A stretch of 24,911 bases of DNA from CAZBBB01 sp964490005 (GCA_964490005.1 CAZBBB010000040.1:1-24911); one strand, 5' to 3'. Shown: positions 1 through 8,209, numbered from the stretch's first letter. Notes: generated by a model from the letters alone, not told the origin. Translations and numbers: made by a program.

Positions 1-547
1 CGCGCGCCAGCAGCTCGGCGCAGGCCGCCTCGTCGAGACCCGCAAGGCGCAGCACGCGGGCGCGGCTGAGCAGCGCGGCGTTCACGTGGAAGGCCGGGTT
101 CTCGGTCGTCGCGCCGACGAGCGTGACGCGACCGTCCTCGACGGCGTGCAGCAGGGCGTCCTGCTGACCGCGATGGAAGCGGTGGATCTCGTCCACGAAC
201 AGCAGCGTGCCCGACCGCCCGGCCTGCAGCCGCTGCTCGGCGGCGGCGATCGACGCGCGCAGCTCCGCCACGCCCGCGGCCAGCGCCGACACCTCGTCGA
301 ACGCGCACTCGAGTTCGGCGGCGAGGGCGCGGGCCAGCGTCGTCTTGCCGCTGCCGGGCGGCCCCCACAGGATCATCGACCCCAGCCGGCCGGCGCGCAG
401 TTCGGCGGCGAGCGATTCGACCAGGCGGGCCTGGCCCACGATGCCGGACAGGCGCGCGGGCCGCAGGCGCTCGGCCAGCGGCGCGCGCGCGGCGGCAGAA
501 GCGCGGGCGGCCGCGCGCCACAGGATGTTGTCTTCGGAAGCGACCAT
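1..547 (-). CDS. rarA: Replication-associated recombination protein A (RarA/MgsA family AAA+ ATPase), 3' end beyond the window
   Basis: This is the first 182 codons of a RarA-type AAA+ ATPase, a clamp-loader relative that acts at stalled replication forks. I translated it from the minus strand. It starts with ATG at 547 (MVASEDNILWRAAARA) and runs off the window's left edge. Visible motifs are the N-terminal PLAERLRP and GQ block typical of the family, a Walker A site GPPGSGKTT near residues 64-72, Walker B LLFVDEIHRF, and sensor-1 GATTENP. The family is usually about 430 residues, so roughly 60% is missing here only because of the window edge. It is divergent from the OsmC gene, with 105 bp between the two starts. 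The related clamp-loader protein RuvB is a weaker alternative, because IHRFHRGQQDALL followed by GATTENP is characteristic of RarA. Confidence 0.95.
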   Translation of the reverse strand, partial: MVASEDNILWRAAARASAAARAPLAERLRPARLSGIVGQARLVESLAAELRAGRLGSMILWGPPGSGKTTLARALAAELECAFDEVSALAAGVAELRASIAAAEQRLQAGRSGTLLFVDEIHRFHRGQQDALLHAVEDGRVTLVGATTENPAFHVNAALLSRARVLRLAGLDEAACAELLAR

Positions 548-582
548 GCCGAGGACGCGCGAGTCTACCCGCCGCCGCGCGC

Positions 583-610
583 TTGCGCGGGCCGCGCCGT
601 CCGCTATCGT
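583..610 (+). promoter_or_regulatory. Possible sigma70-like promoter for the OsmC gene
   Basis: TTGCGC at 583-588 and TATCGT at 605-610 are separated by 16 bp. They match the -35 and -10 consensus at three and four of six positions. The expected start of transcription, near 617, would give a leader of about 36 nt before the ATG at 653. The match is modest and could be chance. Confidence 0.3.
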
Positions 611-625
611 CGCGGCTCCGTCCCC

Positions 626-648
626 GCGCTCCGGCGCGCCCGGAGCGC
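626..648. repeat. Perfect 9-bp inverted repeat covering the ribosome-binding site of the OsmC gene
   Basis: GCGCTCCGG at 626-634 and CCGGAGCGC at 640-648 are exact reverse complements with a 5-nt loop. The right arm holds the only Shine-Dalgarno-like GGAG (642-645), 7 nt from the ATG. As RNA the hairpin would sequester that site; as DNA it could be an operator. In GC-rich DNA a chance palindrome is possible. Confidence 0.5.
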
Positions 649-652
649 CCTC

Positions 653-1066
653 ATGGTCCAGATCGACGTCGTCTACCGGGGCGAGCTGCGCTGCGAGGCG
701 ACGCACGGGCCCTCGGGCACGCACCTGCTCACCGACGCGCCGGTCGACAACCACGGCCGGGGCGCGTCCTTCTCGCCCACCGATCTGCTCGCCACCGCGC
801 TCGGCGCCTGCATGGCGACGATCATGGGGATCGTGGCCGAGCGTCGCGGCATCGACCTGCGCGGCATGTCCGTGCGGGTCGAAAAGATCATGGCGAGCGC
901 GCCGGTGCGGCGCGTGGGGCAGCTCGTCGTCGAGATCGCCGTTCCCGTCGACCCCGGCGCCGAGCACCGCAAAGCGCTGCAGCTCGCGGCCGAGGCCTGC
1001 CCGGTGCACGCCAGCCTGCATCCCGATCTCGTCCGGACGGTCAGTTTCCGCTGGGGGGCGCGCTGA
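653..1066 (+). CDS. OsmC/Ohr-family thiol peroxidase-like protein
   Basis: The product has 137 residues, the normal size for the OsmC family. These dimeric cytoplasmic proteins reduce organic hydroperoxides through a pair of cysteines. The start is ATG 653, chosen because the family begins with a short beta strand (here MVQIDVVYRGELRC) and because GGAG lies 7 nt upstream; a longer open frame upstream lacks family sequence. The family core SFSPTDLLATALGACM carries the first conserved cysteine, on the central helix. The second lies in EACPVHASL near the C terminus. The sequence resembles the general OsmC/YhfA-like branch more than Ohr, so the peroxide substrate is not certain. It overlaps the following convergent gene by 26 bp. 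A hairpin in its leader may regulate translation. Confidence 0.9.
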   Translation: MVQIDVVYRGELRCEATHGPSGTHLLTDAPVDNHGRGASFSPTDLLATALGACMATIMGIVAERRGIDLRGMSVRVEKIMASAPVRRVGQLVVEIAVPVDPGAEHRKALQLAAEACPVHASLHPDLVRTVSFRWGAR

Positions 1067-2573
1067 GGATCGGCTCGAGCCGGAAGACGTTCGTCGCGCC
1101 GCTCGGCACGAAATCGAAGGCGCGGTGCAGGGCGCGCCGCGTCTCGAGATGGATCGGCGCGAGGCCGCGCGGCGGCGGGTTCTGGTCGAAGTAGACGGCG
1201 CGCCCCTCGGCCCGGGCGCGCTCGGCGCGCGCGAGCACGGCCGCGCCGTCGAGACGCTCGGCCCCGAGTTCGACGAGCGCGGCCCGTTCGACGAGCGGGC
1301 TCACGTGCGGGCCGAGGTAGACCAGCGCGCGCGCGCTGCCCTCGGCCAGCAGCGGCTCGGCCAGACCCGGATCGGCCGACGTGATCAGCAGCGCGTCGCG
1401 CTCCAGCACGCGATCGGCCTCCGAGAGGCTCGCGAAGCGCGCGATCGATTCGGTCTCGGTGAGCGTGGGCGGCGGCGCGCGCACGACGCTCGTCGCCAGC
1501 ACCGCGGCGCCGAGCAGCGCGCCGGCCGCGGCCCGCCGGGCGGGCCACCAGGCGCAGGCGCCCAGCCCGGCGACGACGGCCAGCAGCGGCACGCAGGGCA
1601 GCAGGTAATTGTCGGAGCGGAAGGCGTAGAGCGCGAGGAACAGGTTGTTCCCCGCGGCGCTCAGCACGGTGAGCGCCAGCAGCCGGCGCCCGGCGGCGCC
1701 CCCGCGCCTCCAGCACCACGCCGCCCCGGCCGCGAGCGCCACCGTGAAGGCCAGTGGCTGCACCTCGGACAGGCCGAGCCAGGCCTTGGTCAGCACGAAG
1801 CTCTCGTCGCGGTTGGGCGCGCCGGGCGGCGAGAAGATGTTGCCCAAGGAGAAGGCCAGCTCGTGGCTCCAGGCGCCGTAGCCGGTCGCCAGCGGCGAAC
1901 CGTAGGCCCAGGTGTTGTGCGCCGCGACGAGCAGCGCGCCCGCCGCCATCCCGGCGCCCAGCACGGCCAGCCGGCGCGCGCGTCCGCCCTCGCGGCCGGC
2001 GCCGCAGAGCACTTCGCTCAGGCCCAGCGCGAGCGGGAAGAACACGTTGGCGAAGCGCAGCAGCAGCGAGGCGACCGCGAGCAGCCCCGCGGCGAACAGC
2101 GCGCCGCGCGCCCCCGGCGCCAGCCACAGCCACGCGACGAGCACGATGAGCGCGCCCGTCGGCACCTGCGTCATGATGTAGCCGCTCATCTGGCGGAACA
2201 TGGCGCTCGAGAGCAGCAGCAGGCCCGCCGCGAGCCCCGCCGCGACGCCGCCGTGGCGGCGCGCCACCGTCGCGACGAGCAGCAGGCCGGCCAGCGCGCA
2301 GGCCAGCACGACCCACACGCCGTGGCGCGGATCGGGCCCGAGCAGCGCGAAGGGCAGCGTGATCAGCGCCGGCAGTCCCGCCGGGTAGTAGCCCGGCAGC
2401 AGTTCGCCGCCGACGGGAATCACGTTGCCCAGGCCCCGCATCAGGCTGCGCGCCTGGCTCGTGTATCCGAGGATGTCGTAGAACAGCGGCACCTCGTCGA
2501 GCGGCCGCGCGAGCAGCGCGGCGCCGAGCGCCAGCAGCACGAGGCCCGTCACGAGGGCGCCGCGCGACGCCAT
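1041..2573 (-). CDS. Polytopic membrane protein, GT-C fold glycosyltransferase-like (PMT/ArnT-like)
   Basis: The product has 510 residues and many hydrophobic segments through its first two thirds, then a soluble C-terminal region of about 120 residues. The first external loop contains LDEVPLFYDILGYTSQARS (residues 25-43). This resembles the acidic D-x(n)-Y-x-x-x-A-R motif of GT-C transferases, which use polyprenyl-phosphate sugars on the outer face of the inner membrane. A periplasmic PNRDESFVLTKAW stretch and the general layout fit this superfamily, but I cannot name the sugar or acceptor. The start is ATG 2573-2571, which shares one base with the arginase stop (TGATG), so it is probably translated by re-initiation after arginase. 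Its 3' end overlaps the OsmC gene tail to tail. An unrelated polytopic protein is the main alternative. Confidence 0.75.
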   Translation of the reverse strand: MASRGALVTGLVLLALGAALLARPLDEVPLFYDILGYTSQARSLMRGLGNVIPVGGELLPGYYPAGLPALITLPFALLGPDPRHGVWVVLACALAGLLLVATVARRHGGVAAGLAAGLLLLSSAMFRQMSGYIMTQVPTGALIVLVAWLWLAPGARGALFAAGLLAVASLLLRFANVFFPLALGLSEVLCGAGREGGRARRLAVLGAGMAAGALLVAAHNTWAYGSPLATGYGAWSHELAFSLGNIFSPPGAPNRDESFVLTKAWLGLSEVQPLAFTVALAAGAAWCWRRGGAAGRRLLALTVLSAAGNNLFLALYAFRSDNYLLPCVPLLAVVAGLGACAWWPARRAAAGALLGAAVLATSVVRAPPPTLTETESIARFASLSEADRVLERDALLITSADPGLAEPLLAEGSARALVYLGPHVSPLVERAALVELGAERLDGAAVLARAERARAEGRAVYFDQNPPPRGLAPIHLETRRALHRAFDFVPSGATNVFRLEPILSAPPSGN

Positions 2574-3523
2574 CAGCGGCGCGGCGGCAGCAGCGAGCCC
2601 ATGACCTTCTTGCCGAGCGCCGAGGCGACCAGGTCGCACAGCAGCTGCCCCGTCGCGTTGGCGTTGTCGTGGATCGGATTGAGCTCGGCCATCTCGATCG
2701 AGCACAGCAGGCCCGAGTCGGCGACGAACTCCATGAGCAGATGGCTCTCGCGCATGTTCAGGCCGCCGGGCACGGGCGTGCCGACGCCGGGCGCGTAGTC
2801 GGGGTCCACCGCGTCCATGTCGAAGGAGACGTGGATGCCGGCCGTGCCGCGGCTCGCGACGTCGAGCGCCTCCTGGATCACCACCGCCATGCCGCGCGCG
2901 TCGACCTTCATCATCTCGTAGTAGTGGATGCCGCTGCGCAGCACGATCTCGCGCTCGCCGTCATCGACCTCGCGGATGCCGATGAGCGCGACGTTGGCCG
3001 GATCGACCTTGGGCCGGAAGCCGCCCAGCTCGACCAGTTCGGGCGCGCCGTAGCCGAGCACCGTGCCGAGCGGCATGCCGTGGATGTTGCCCGACGGCGA
3101 GGTCTCGGGCGTGTTCATGTCGGCGTGCGCGTCGATCCAGATCAGGCCGAGCTTCTGGCCCTTCTTGCGGAAGTGCGACGCGACCCCGGTGATCGTGCCG
3201 ATGGCCATCGAATGGTCGCCGCCGATCACGATCGGCAGGATGCCGTCGTCCATGTAGCGCTCGACCTTCACCGAGAGCCGCTCGCAGGCGCGCGCGATCT
3301 CCTTGAGGTACTTGGGTCCGCGGCCGGGCGCGCGCACCTCGGGCAGCGGCACGGCGATGTCGCCGCCCTCCTGGAAGTCGTAGCCCAGCGCGCGCAGCTG
3401 CCGCGCGAGGCCCGCGTAGCGCACCGCCGAGGGGCCCATGTCGACGCCGCGACGCCCGGCGCCGAGGTCCATCGGCACGCCGATGAGGCGCACCTGGCGT
3501 GCGGGCTCGCTGGGCTTGGGCAT
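2573..3523 (-). CDS. rocF: Arginase (ureohydrolase family)
   Basis: Arginase is a manganese enzyme that hydrolyses L-arginine to ornithine and urea in the cytoplasm. This 316-residue protein has the full ureohydrolase metal set: GGDHS (H104), DAHADMN (D131, H133, D135) and SFDMDAVDP (D235, D237). The arginase-type substrate loop NTPETSPSGNIHGMPLG and the late MAELNP glutamate are also present. The opening IGVPMDLGAGRRGVDMGPSA is arginase-like rather than agmatinase-like. I prefer ATG 3523 to ATG 3574 because it has GGTGAG at 7 nt spacing and matches family length; the longer version adds 17 residues with no ribosome site. It lies 70 nt after the radical SAM gene and is coupled by TGATG to the membrane glycosyltransferase. 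Ornithine could feed polyamine or proline synthesis, but no such gene sits beside it. Confidence 0.93.
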   Translation of the reverse strand: MPKPSEPARQVRLIGVPMDLGAGRRGVDMGPSAVRYAGLARQLRALGYDFQEGGDIAVPLPEVRAPGRGPKYLKEIARACERLSVKVERYMDDGILPIVIGGDHSMAIGTITGVASHFRKKGQKLGLIWIDAHADMNTPETSPSGNIHGMPLGTVLGYGAPELVELGGFRPKVDPANVALIGIREVDDGEREIVLRSGIHYYEMMKVDARGMAVVIQEALDVASRGTAGIHVSFDMDAVDPDYAPGVGTPVPGGLNMRESHLLMEFVADSGLLCSIEMAELNPIHDNANATGQLLCDLVASALGKKVMGSLLPPRR

Positions 3524-3593
3524 CGCGGGGCTCACCGGGGCGGGGGTCGAATCTAGCGCGAGGCGCCGCCCCATCCAAGGATCGCCCCGCGCG

Positions 3594-5222
3594 TCAAGCG
3601 TCCATCGCGGCCGCGTCGCGCACGTTGTGCGTCGTGCCCTCGATGGCCACGCCCGCCGCGCGCGCCTCGAGCCGCGGACCGCGCGTCACGCCCATCGAGC
3701 GGAACATCTTCTTCGCGAGATCGTAGGCCTTGAACTCGAGCGTCCAGCCGTACTTCTGGTGACGCAGGCGCCAGCCCGCCATCGCGCGCAGGAAGCGGTG
3801 GTACGGCGTGCGGCCGCGCACCAGCCCGTCGAACCACGGCACGAGATAGGTGTAGCGGTGGTAGTCGCGCTTGATCGCCGGCGGCAGGCGCTCGAAGGTC
3901 TGGTTGCCGAACTTGTACTCGACCATCGAGCCCCAGGTCTCGAACTCGAGCGGCATCTCGTAGCCCGTGCGCTGCGCGTGGATGCCCGACTCGGTGCCCG
4001 GCAGCGGCCGGTAGAGCAGCACCTCGCTGGTGCAGTTCGGGTAACGGGTCTTCATCTCGGCCGCGAGCGTCAGCGTCGCGCGCATCGAGGCCTCGGTCTC
4101 GTCGGGGTAGCCGATGATCCAGAACAGGCCGATCTTGATGTTGCGCTCCCACATGCGTCGCATGGCCTTGTCGACGTTGCCGTCGCAGATGCCCTTGCGG
4201 ATGTAGTCCTGCATCTCGGCCGAGGCCGTCTCGGCGCCGACCCACATCATGTGGCAGCCCGAGTCGCGCATCAGGTCGAGCGTCTCGTCGGAGAGCTTCA
4301 CGATCGACTCGACCTCGATCGTCGCGTTCCACCAGATGCGCGCGTCCTTGGCGAGCAGCAGCTGGCAGAACTCGCGGATGCGCTTCTCGTTCACGCCGAA
4401 GTTGGCGTCCTGGAAGCGCACGACCTCGAAGTCGTGCTTCTGCTTCAGCTCGAGGATGCGGTCGACGAGCAGTTCGGCCGAGATGGCCTTCCAGCGGCGG
4501 CGCGTCACGAGCGGCGAGCAGCAGAACGAGCAAGGCTCGGGGCAGCCGTAGCTGCTGAAGTAGCTCACCGCGCGGTACGGGCGGTCCATGCTGAAGCCCG
4601 GCGGATCGGGGAAGCGGTAGCGCACCTTGGCGGTGCTGGCCTGCCGCAACTGCACGTCGAGGTAGGCCTCGACGTCGATCAGGTCGAAGCGCGGCGGGGG
4701 CAGGTCGTCGAGCGCCACGACTTCGCGCCAGGGCGTCTTGTGCAGCTGGCCGTTGCGCCACAGCGCCAGGCCGGGGATCGCGTCGACGGGCGTCCCGTCG
4801 CGCACCGCGACGAGCCAGTCGCGGAAGGTCAGTTCGCCCTGCCCGAGGCAGACGGCGTCGGCCAGGCCGTTCTTGAGGAACAGCTCGGGCGCGATCGAGG
4901 GGAACCAGCCGCCCCAGATGATCGGCAGCTGCGGGTACTTGGCGCGCACGGCCTTGGCGACCTGCGTGCCGTCCTGCACCTGGTAGCCGACGATGCAGGT
5001 GCTGCCGAAGGCGAAGGCGCCCTCGAGCTTCTTCCAGAGCTTGCCCATCGGGTCGGGCTCGACCATCGAGTCGATGATGTCGAACTCGAAACCCTCCTCC
5101 ATCGCCGGCGCGCAGATGTGGAGGAACTCGAGCGGCATGAGGTCGGCGCTGTACGGCTGGCCGAGCTTGGGATCGCCCCGCTCGGGGTAGTAGAGCACGA
5201 CTCGACGGCGGGTGTTGGTCAT
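3594..5222 (-). CDS. B12-binding-type radical SAM protein of unknown substrate
   Basis: The product has 542 residues. Residues 1-140 form a Rossmann-like N-terminal domain of the B12-binding type, with the strand-turn IIWGGWFPSIAPELFL near residue 101, but I see no DxHxxG cobalamin-ligand motif. The radical SAM domain follows, with its 4Fe-4S site C227-x3-C231-x2-C234 (YGCPEPCSFC). Later signatures are VRFQDANFGVNEKRI, GAETAS, and IIGYPDETEASMRATL. Enzymes of this class use a 5'-deoxyadenosyl radical and often methylate or rearrange lipids, tetrapyrroles or natural products; the substrate cannot be read from sequence. I chose ATG 5222 because the N-terminal strand RRRVVLYYPERG starts there; the longer frame to 5417 adds 65 unrelated residues. 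It may be cotranscribed with arginase 70 nt downstream. Confidence 0.85.
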   Translation of the reverse strand: MTNTRRRVVLYYPERGDPKLGQPYSADLMPLEFLHICAPAMEEGFEFDIIDSMVEPDPMGKLWKKLEGAFAFGSTCIVGYQVQDGTQVAKAVRAKYPQLPIIWGGWFPSIAPELFLKNGLADAVCLGQGELTFRDWLVAVRDGTPVDAIPGLALWRNGQLHKTPWREVVALDDLPPPRFDLIDVEAYLDVQLRQASTAKVRYRFPDPPGFSMDRPYRAVSYFSSYGCPEPCSFCCSPLVTRRRWKAISAELLVDRILELKQKHDFEVVRFQDANFGVNEKRIREFCQLLLAKDARIWWNATIEVESIVKLSDETLDLMRDSGCHMMWVGAETASAEMQDYIRKGICDGNVDKAMRRMWERNIKIGLFWIIGYPDETEASMRATLTLAAEMKTRYPNCTSEVLLYRPLPGTESGIHAQRTGYEMPLEFETWGSMVEYKFGNQTFERLPPAIKRDYHRYTYLVPWFDGLVRGRTPYHRFLRAMAGWRLRHQKYGWTLEFKAYDLAKKMFRSMGVTRGPRLEARAAGVAIEGTTHNVRDAAAMDA

Positions 5223-5415
5223 GGAGAGATCGTCTTCGTGCGCAGGAGCGCTCTGCGTGCGGACCTCGCACCGGGTGCCGCGTCTTTCGCGAGGCGGCAG
5301 TTTACCATCGGCTCGCAGCCCGAACGGACCATAGTCCCCTGCGCGACGAGCGCCTGCTCCGCGCGCCCCTTCTGAGCCGACCCATGCGTCAGGACAGCGC
5401 GTCGAATCCGGCCGC

Positions 5416-6897
5416 ATGAGCGCGCCTGCGCGGCATCCCCTTCCGCCCGAGGACTGGCCGAGTTCGGCGCGCTACGCCGCCAGCCGCATGGCGGCGCCGC
5501 TGCGGCTGACCAGCGGGCTGCTGCTGCGCGACCGCACCTGGGTGCCGGCCATGGTGCCCTGGCGCGCGAGCGCCGACGGAGAGGTCACGCCGGCGGTGCT
5601 CGACTGGTACGAGCGCCTCGCCGAGGGGCGGCCCGGCGCGCTCGTCGTCGAGGCCACCGGCGTGCGCGACATCCCGAGCGGCCCGCTGCTGCGCATCGGC
5701 GACGACCGCTTCGTGCCGGGCCTGCGACGGCTGGTGCAGACCGTCGCGCGCGCCTCGGGCGGCCGCACGGCGCTGCTGGTGCAGATCATCGACTTCCTCT
5801 CGATCCGGCGGCGCCCCGCGCCGGAGCGCTACTTCGCGCGCTACCTGACGCTGCGCGCGGCGCACCGCGAGGCGGCGCGACGACTCGACCCGGCGCTCGA
5901 CGGGAACGATGACGCCGCGGTGCGGACGGCGCTGCTGGCCGCCGGCCCGGCGGCCTGGCCCGGGCTGCTCGACGAGCGCGAGCTGCACGCGCTGCAGCAC
6001 GGCGCGCGCGAACGCGTGACCGACACGCACCTGCCCCACATCGCGACGCTGCCGGGCGTCCTCCCCCCGATCTTCGCCGCCGCCGCCGCGCGCGCGCAGG
6101 CCGCCGGCTTCCACGGCGTCGAGCTGCACTGCGCGCACGCCTACACGCTGGCCGGCTTCCTTTCGCGGCTCAACGACCGGAGCGACGGCTACGGCGGCTC
6201 GCCCGCGGCGCGCGTGCGGCTGCCGCTCGAGGTGCTCGCCGCCGTGCGCGCCGCCGTCGGGCCCGCCTTCACGGTGGGTGCGCGGATCCTCGGTGACGAG
6301 TGCATCGCCGGCGGCAGCGACGTGCAGGACGCCTGCGCCCACGCCGTGGCGCTCGCGCGCGGCGGCCTCGACGTGCTCTCCATCTCCGTCGGCGGCAAGT
6401 TCGAGGACGCCCGCCAGCCGCGCGTCGGGGAAGCGGCCTACCCCTACACCGGGCCGAGCGGCAAGGCGTGCATGCCTTCGGTGCTCGACGCGCGCCCGCC
6501 CTTCGGCGCCAACCTGCCCCTGGCCGGCCGCGTGCGCGCCGCGCTGCGCGCGGCGGGGCTCGACACGCCGGTCGTCGCGGCCGGCGGCCTCAACGGCTTC
6601 GCGCTGGCCGAAGCGGCGCTGGCCGAGGGCGCCTGCGACCTCGTGGGCGCCGCCCGGCAGTCGCTGGCCGACCCCGACTGGTGGGAGAAGCTGCGCACGG
6701 GGCGCGGCGCGAGTATCGCGCGCTGCACCTACACCAACTACTGCGAGGCGCTCGACCAGCGGCACCTCGAGGTGACCTGCAAGCTCTGGGATCGGCTGCA
6801 CGCCCCCGGGGACGGCGCGGCGCTCGCCGCCGACGGACGGCGCCGGCTCGTCGCGCCGCGCGGGTCCTGGAGCCCGCGCCGGGCACCGGGCCGCTGA
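5416..6897 (+). CDS. NADH:flavin oxidoreductase, Old Yellow Enzyme family (variant)
   Basis: This 493-residue protein is predicted to be an FMN-dependent TIM-barrel ene-reductase that moves hydride from NAD(P)H to an activated double bond. Visible signatures are VPAMVPWRASADGEVTP near the N terminus, ELHCAHAYTLAGFLS with the substrate-binding pair H238 and H241, and LNDRSDGYGGS (252-262). The phosphate-binding end VVAAGGLNGFALAEAAL is followed by DLVGAARQSLADPDWW (408-423). Odd points are a roughly 70-residue extra segment between the second and third strands (about 135-210) and a C-terminal cysteine-bearing tail with C437, C443 and C455. That tail recalls, but does not match, the 4Fe-4S spacing of 2,4-dienoyl-CoA reductases. 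No second flavin domain follows. The start is ATG 5416; the ribosome site is weak. It is divergent from the radical SAM gene. Confidence 0.88.
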   Translation: MSAPARHPLPPEDWPSSARYAASRMAAPLRLTSGLLLRDRTWVPAMVPWRASADGEVTPAVLDWYERLAEGRPGALVVEATGVRDIPSGPLLRIGDDRFVPGLRRLVQTVARASGGRTALLVQIIDFLSIRRRPAPERYFARYLTLRAAHREAARRLDPALDGNDDAAVRTALLAAGPAAWPGLLDERELHALQHGARERVTDTHLPHIATLPGVLPPIFAAAAARAQAAGFHGVELHCAHAYTLAGFLSRLNDRSDGYGGSPAARVRLPLEVLAAVRAAVGPAFTVGARILGDECIAGGSDVQDACAHAVALARGGLDVLSISVGGKFEDARQPRVGEAAYPYTGPSGKACMPSVLDARPPFGANLPLAGRVRAALRAAGLDTPVVAAGGLNGFALAEAALAEGACDLVGAARQSLADPDWWEKLRTGRGASIARCTYTNYCEALDQRHLEVTCKLWDRLHAPGDGAALAADGRRRLVAPRGSWSPRRAPGR

Positions 6898-6921
6898 ACG
6901 GCGCTCGCCGCGCGCCGACGC

Positions 6922-7476
6922 TCAGTTGCTCTCCGGTTCGCCGCCGAGCGCGAGCCACGCGTAGCGCCCCCCGAGCTGCCGCAGCACGGCGCCCCACAGC
7001 TCCTCGGCCGCGATGTCGAAGACGTGCTCGGCGCGCGCCGGCGCGACGATCCAACTGCCCTCGGCGAGTTCGTCGTGCAGCTGCCCGGCGCCCCAGCCGG
7101 CGTAGCCGAGGTAGGCGCGCACGTCCACGCCCGCGCCGAGCAGCGCCTGCAAATCGGCCCCCACCGACACGCCGTCGAGCAGCGTCTGCCCCAAACTGCC
7201 GCTGCGCGCCAGCAGCTGCACCGCGCCGGGCTGCACCGGCCCGCCCTCGCACACCGGCACGCGCTCGGCCCCGGCGGGCACGACCTCGAGCAGTTCGTCC
7301 AGCGTGCGACGCAGCGGCCGGTTGAGCACCAGCCCGTAGCTGCCCTGCGCGTCGTGCTGGATGACGAGCACGACGCTGCGCACGAAGTTGGGATCCGCCA
7401 ACCCCGGGCTCGCGACGAGCAGGCAACCGCGGCCCAGCCCGCCCCCCGGCGTCCCGACCGCTCCCGGCTCAGCCAT
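6922..7476 (-). CDS. YqgE/AlgH family protein (UPF0301)
   Basis: The product has 184 residues, the standard length for this family. The sequence begins with GRGCLLVASPGLADPNFVRS, the family's conserved opening, and continues with VVLVIQHDAQGSYGLVLNRP and VCEGGPVQPG. It ends with the conserved YLGYAGWGAGQLHDEL and SWIVAPA blocks. The biochemical function is not established. The AlgH name comes from alginate regulation in Pseudomonas, but the fold suggests something other than a classical DNA-binding protein. The ATG at 7476 lies inside the end of the upstream methyltransferase gene (8 nt overlap), so the two are probably one transcript. It converges with the Old Yellow Enzyme gene, with 24 nt between their stops. 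Confidence 0.93.
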   Translation of the reverse strand: MAEPGAVGTPGGGLGRGCLLVASPGLADPNFVRSVVLVIQHDAQGSYGLVLNRPLRRTLDELLEVVPAGAERVPVCEGGPVQPGAVQLLARSGSLGQTLLDGVSVGADLQALLGAGVDVRAYLGYAGWGAGQLHDELAEGSWIVAPARAEHVFDIAAEELWGAVLRQLGGRYAWLALGGEPESN

Positions 7477-8209
7477 CGCGGCGCAAGCGCCAGACGAAGT
7501 GCGTCGCCAGCAGGCTCTCGAAGGGATCGGCCACGCGGTAGCGGCGCTTGTAGTGCGCGCCCCGGCCCGCCAGCCGCCCCACGCGCGAGAGCAGCGAACT
7601 CGTGCCGTACGATTCGCTGGCCTGCCGCACGAAGCCCCGGCGCGCCAGCAGCTCGGCCAGCGTGCGGCGCGTGAAGAAGCGGTAGTGATAGCCCTCCTGC
7701 TTGGGCGGATGGCCGGTCAGGGTCCGCCAGCGGTAGCGCAGGTGCACGACGTTGGGCGTGGTCAGCACGAGCCAGCCGCCGGGCCGGATCACGCGCGCCA
7801 GCTCGTCCACGAGCTGCTCGGCGCGCACGATGTGCTCGATGACCTCGATCAGCGTCGCGCCGTCGAGGCTGCCGTCGCGGAAGGGCAGCGCGTGGTTGAG
7901 GTCGGCGGCGAGCGCACCGCGCGCGTCGGCCGCCGCCGAGCGCGCGTTCTCCTCCCAGAAGTCGAGGCCGCGGCCGCCGCCGCCGACCGCCGCCAGGAAC
8001 TCGCCGCGGCCGCAACCGAGGTCGCACCACAGGCCGCGCGCATCGGCGGCGGGCAGCAGGCGCGCCGCGCGGTCGTACCACGACCTGCCGGTCAGCCGAG
8101 CGCGCGTGCGATCGTTGTCGTGGGCTCCGACGCGTTCCAACGTGACCTGTCGATCCGCTGCATGGGCGGGCGGGAGGGCTGCCGCAAACGGGCGCGTTCT
8201 TTGTACCAT
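7469..8209 (-). CDS. Class I SAM-dependent methyltransferase
   Basis: The product has 246 residues if it starts at ATG 8209. The Rossmann motif I is LWCDLGCGRGEFL, followed by GLDFWEENARSA (post-I acidic residue), ADLNHALPFRDGSLDGATL and IEVIEHI, then RPGGWLVLTTPNVVHL. This is the type of methyltransferase found near cell-surface glycan genes and in ubiquinone- or hopanoid-type pathways; the substrate is unknown. Its C-terminal region YRFFTRRTLAELLARRGF is typical of this group. The start is uncertain: ATG 8209 is only 38 bp from the divergent bacilliredoxin gene, and the first 35 residues lack family sequence, so an internal TTG or GTG start near residue 22 is possible. The 3' end overlaps yqgE by 8 nt. 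Confidence 0.85.
   Translation of the reverse strand: MVQRTRPFAAALPPAHAADRQVTLERVGAHDNDRTRARLTGRSWYDRAARLLPAADARGLWCDLGCGRGEFLAAVGGGGRGLDFWEENARSAAADARGALAADLNHALPFRDGSLDGATLIEVIEHIVRAEQLVDELARVIRPGGWLVLTTPNVVHLRYRWRTLTGHPPKQEGYHYRFFTRRTLAELLARRGFVRQASESYGTSSLLSRVGRLAGRGAHYKRRYRVADPFESLLATHFVWRLRRDG

Noticed and set aside
207..2798. An 863-codon plus-strand open frame over rarA, OsmC and the GT-C gene
   Set aside because: It crosses three genes in the wrong frame or strand and has Arg/Ala/Ser/Pro-rich composition only.
3063..3257. Several short open frames of 60-90 codons on both strands, such as this one inside the arginase gene
   Set aside because: They lie within recognised genes, lack ribosome sites and show no recognisable sequence.
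3524..3574. An upstream ATG for arginase at 3574
   Set aside because: The extra 17 residues have no family match and no ribosome site; ATG 3523 has both a site and the expected N terminus.
3438..5375. A 645-codon plus-strand open frame opposite the radical SAM gene
   Set aside because: It has Arg/His/Leu/Glu-rich composition without motifs, and the minus strand shows a textbook CxxxCxxC enzyme.
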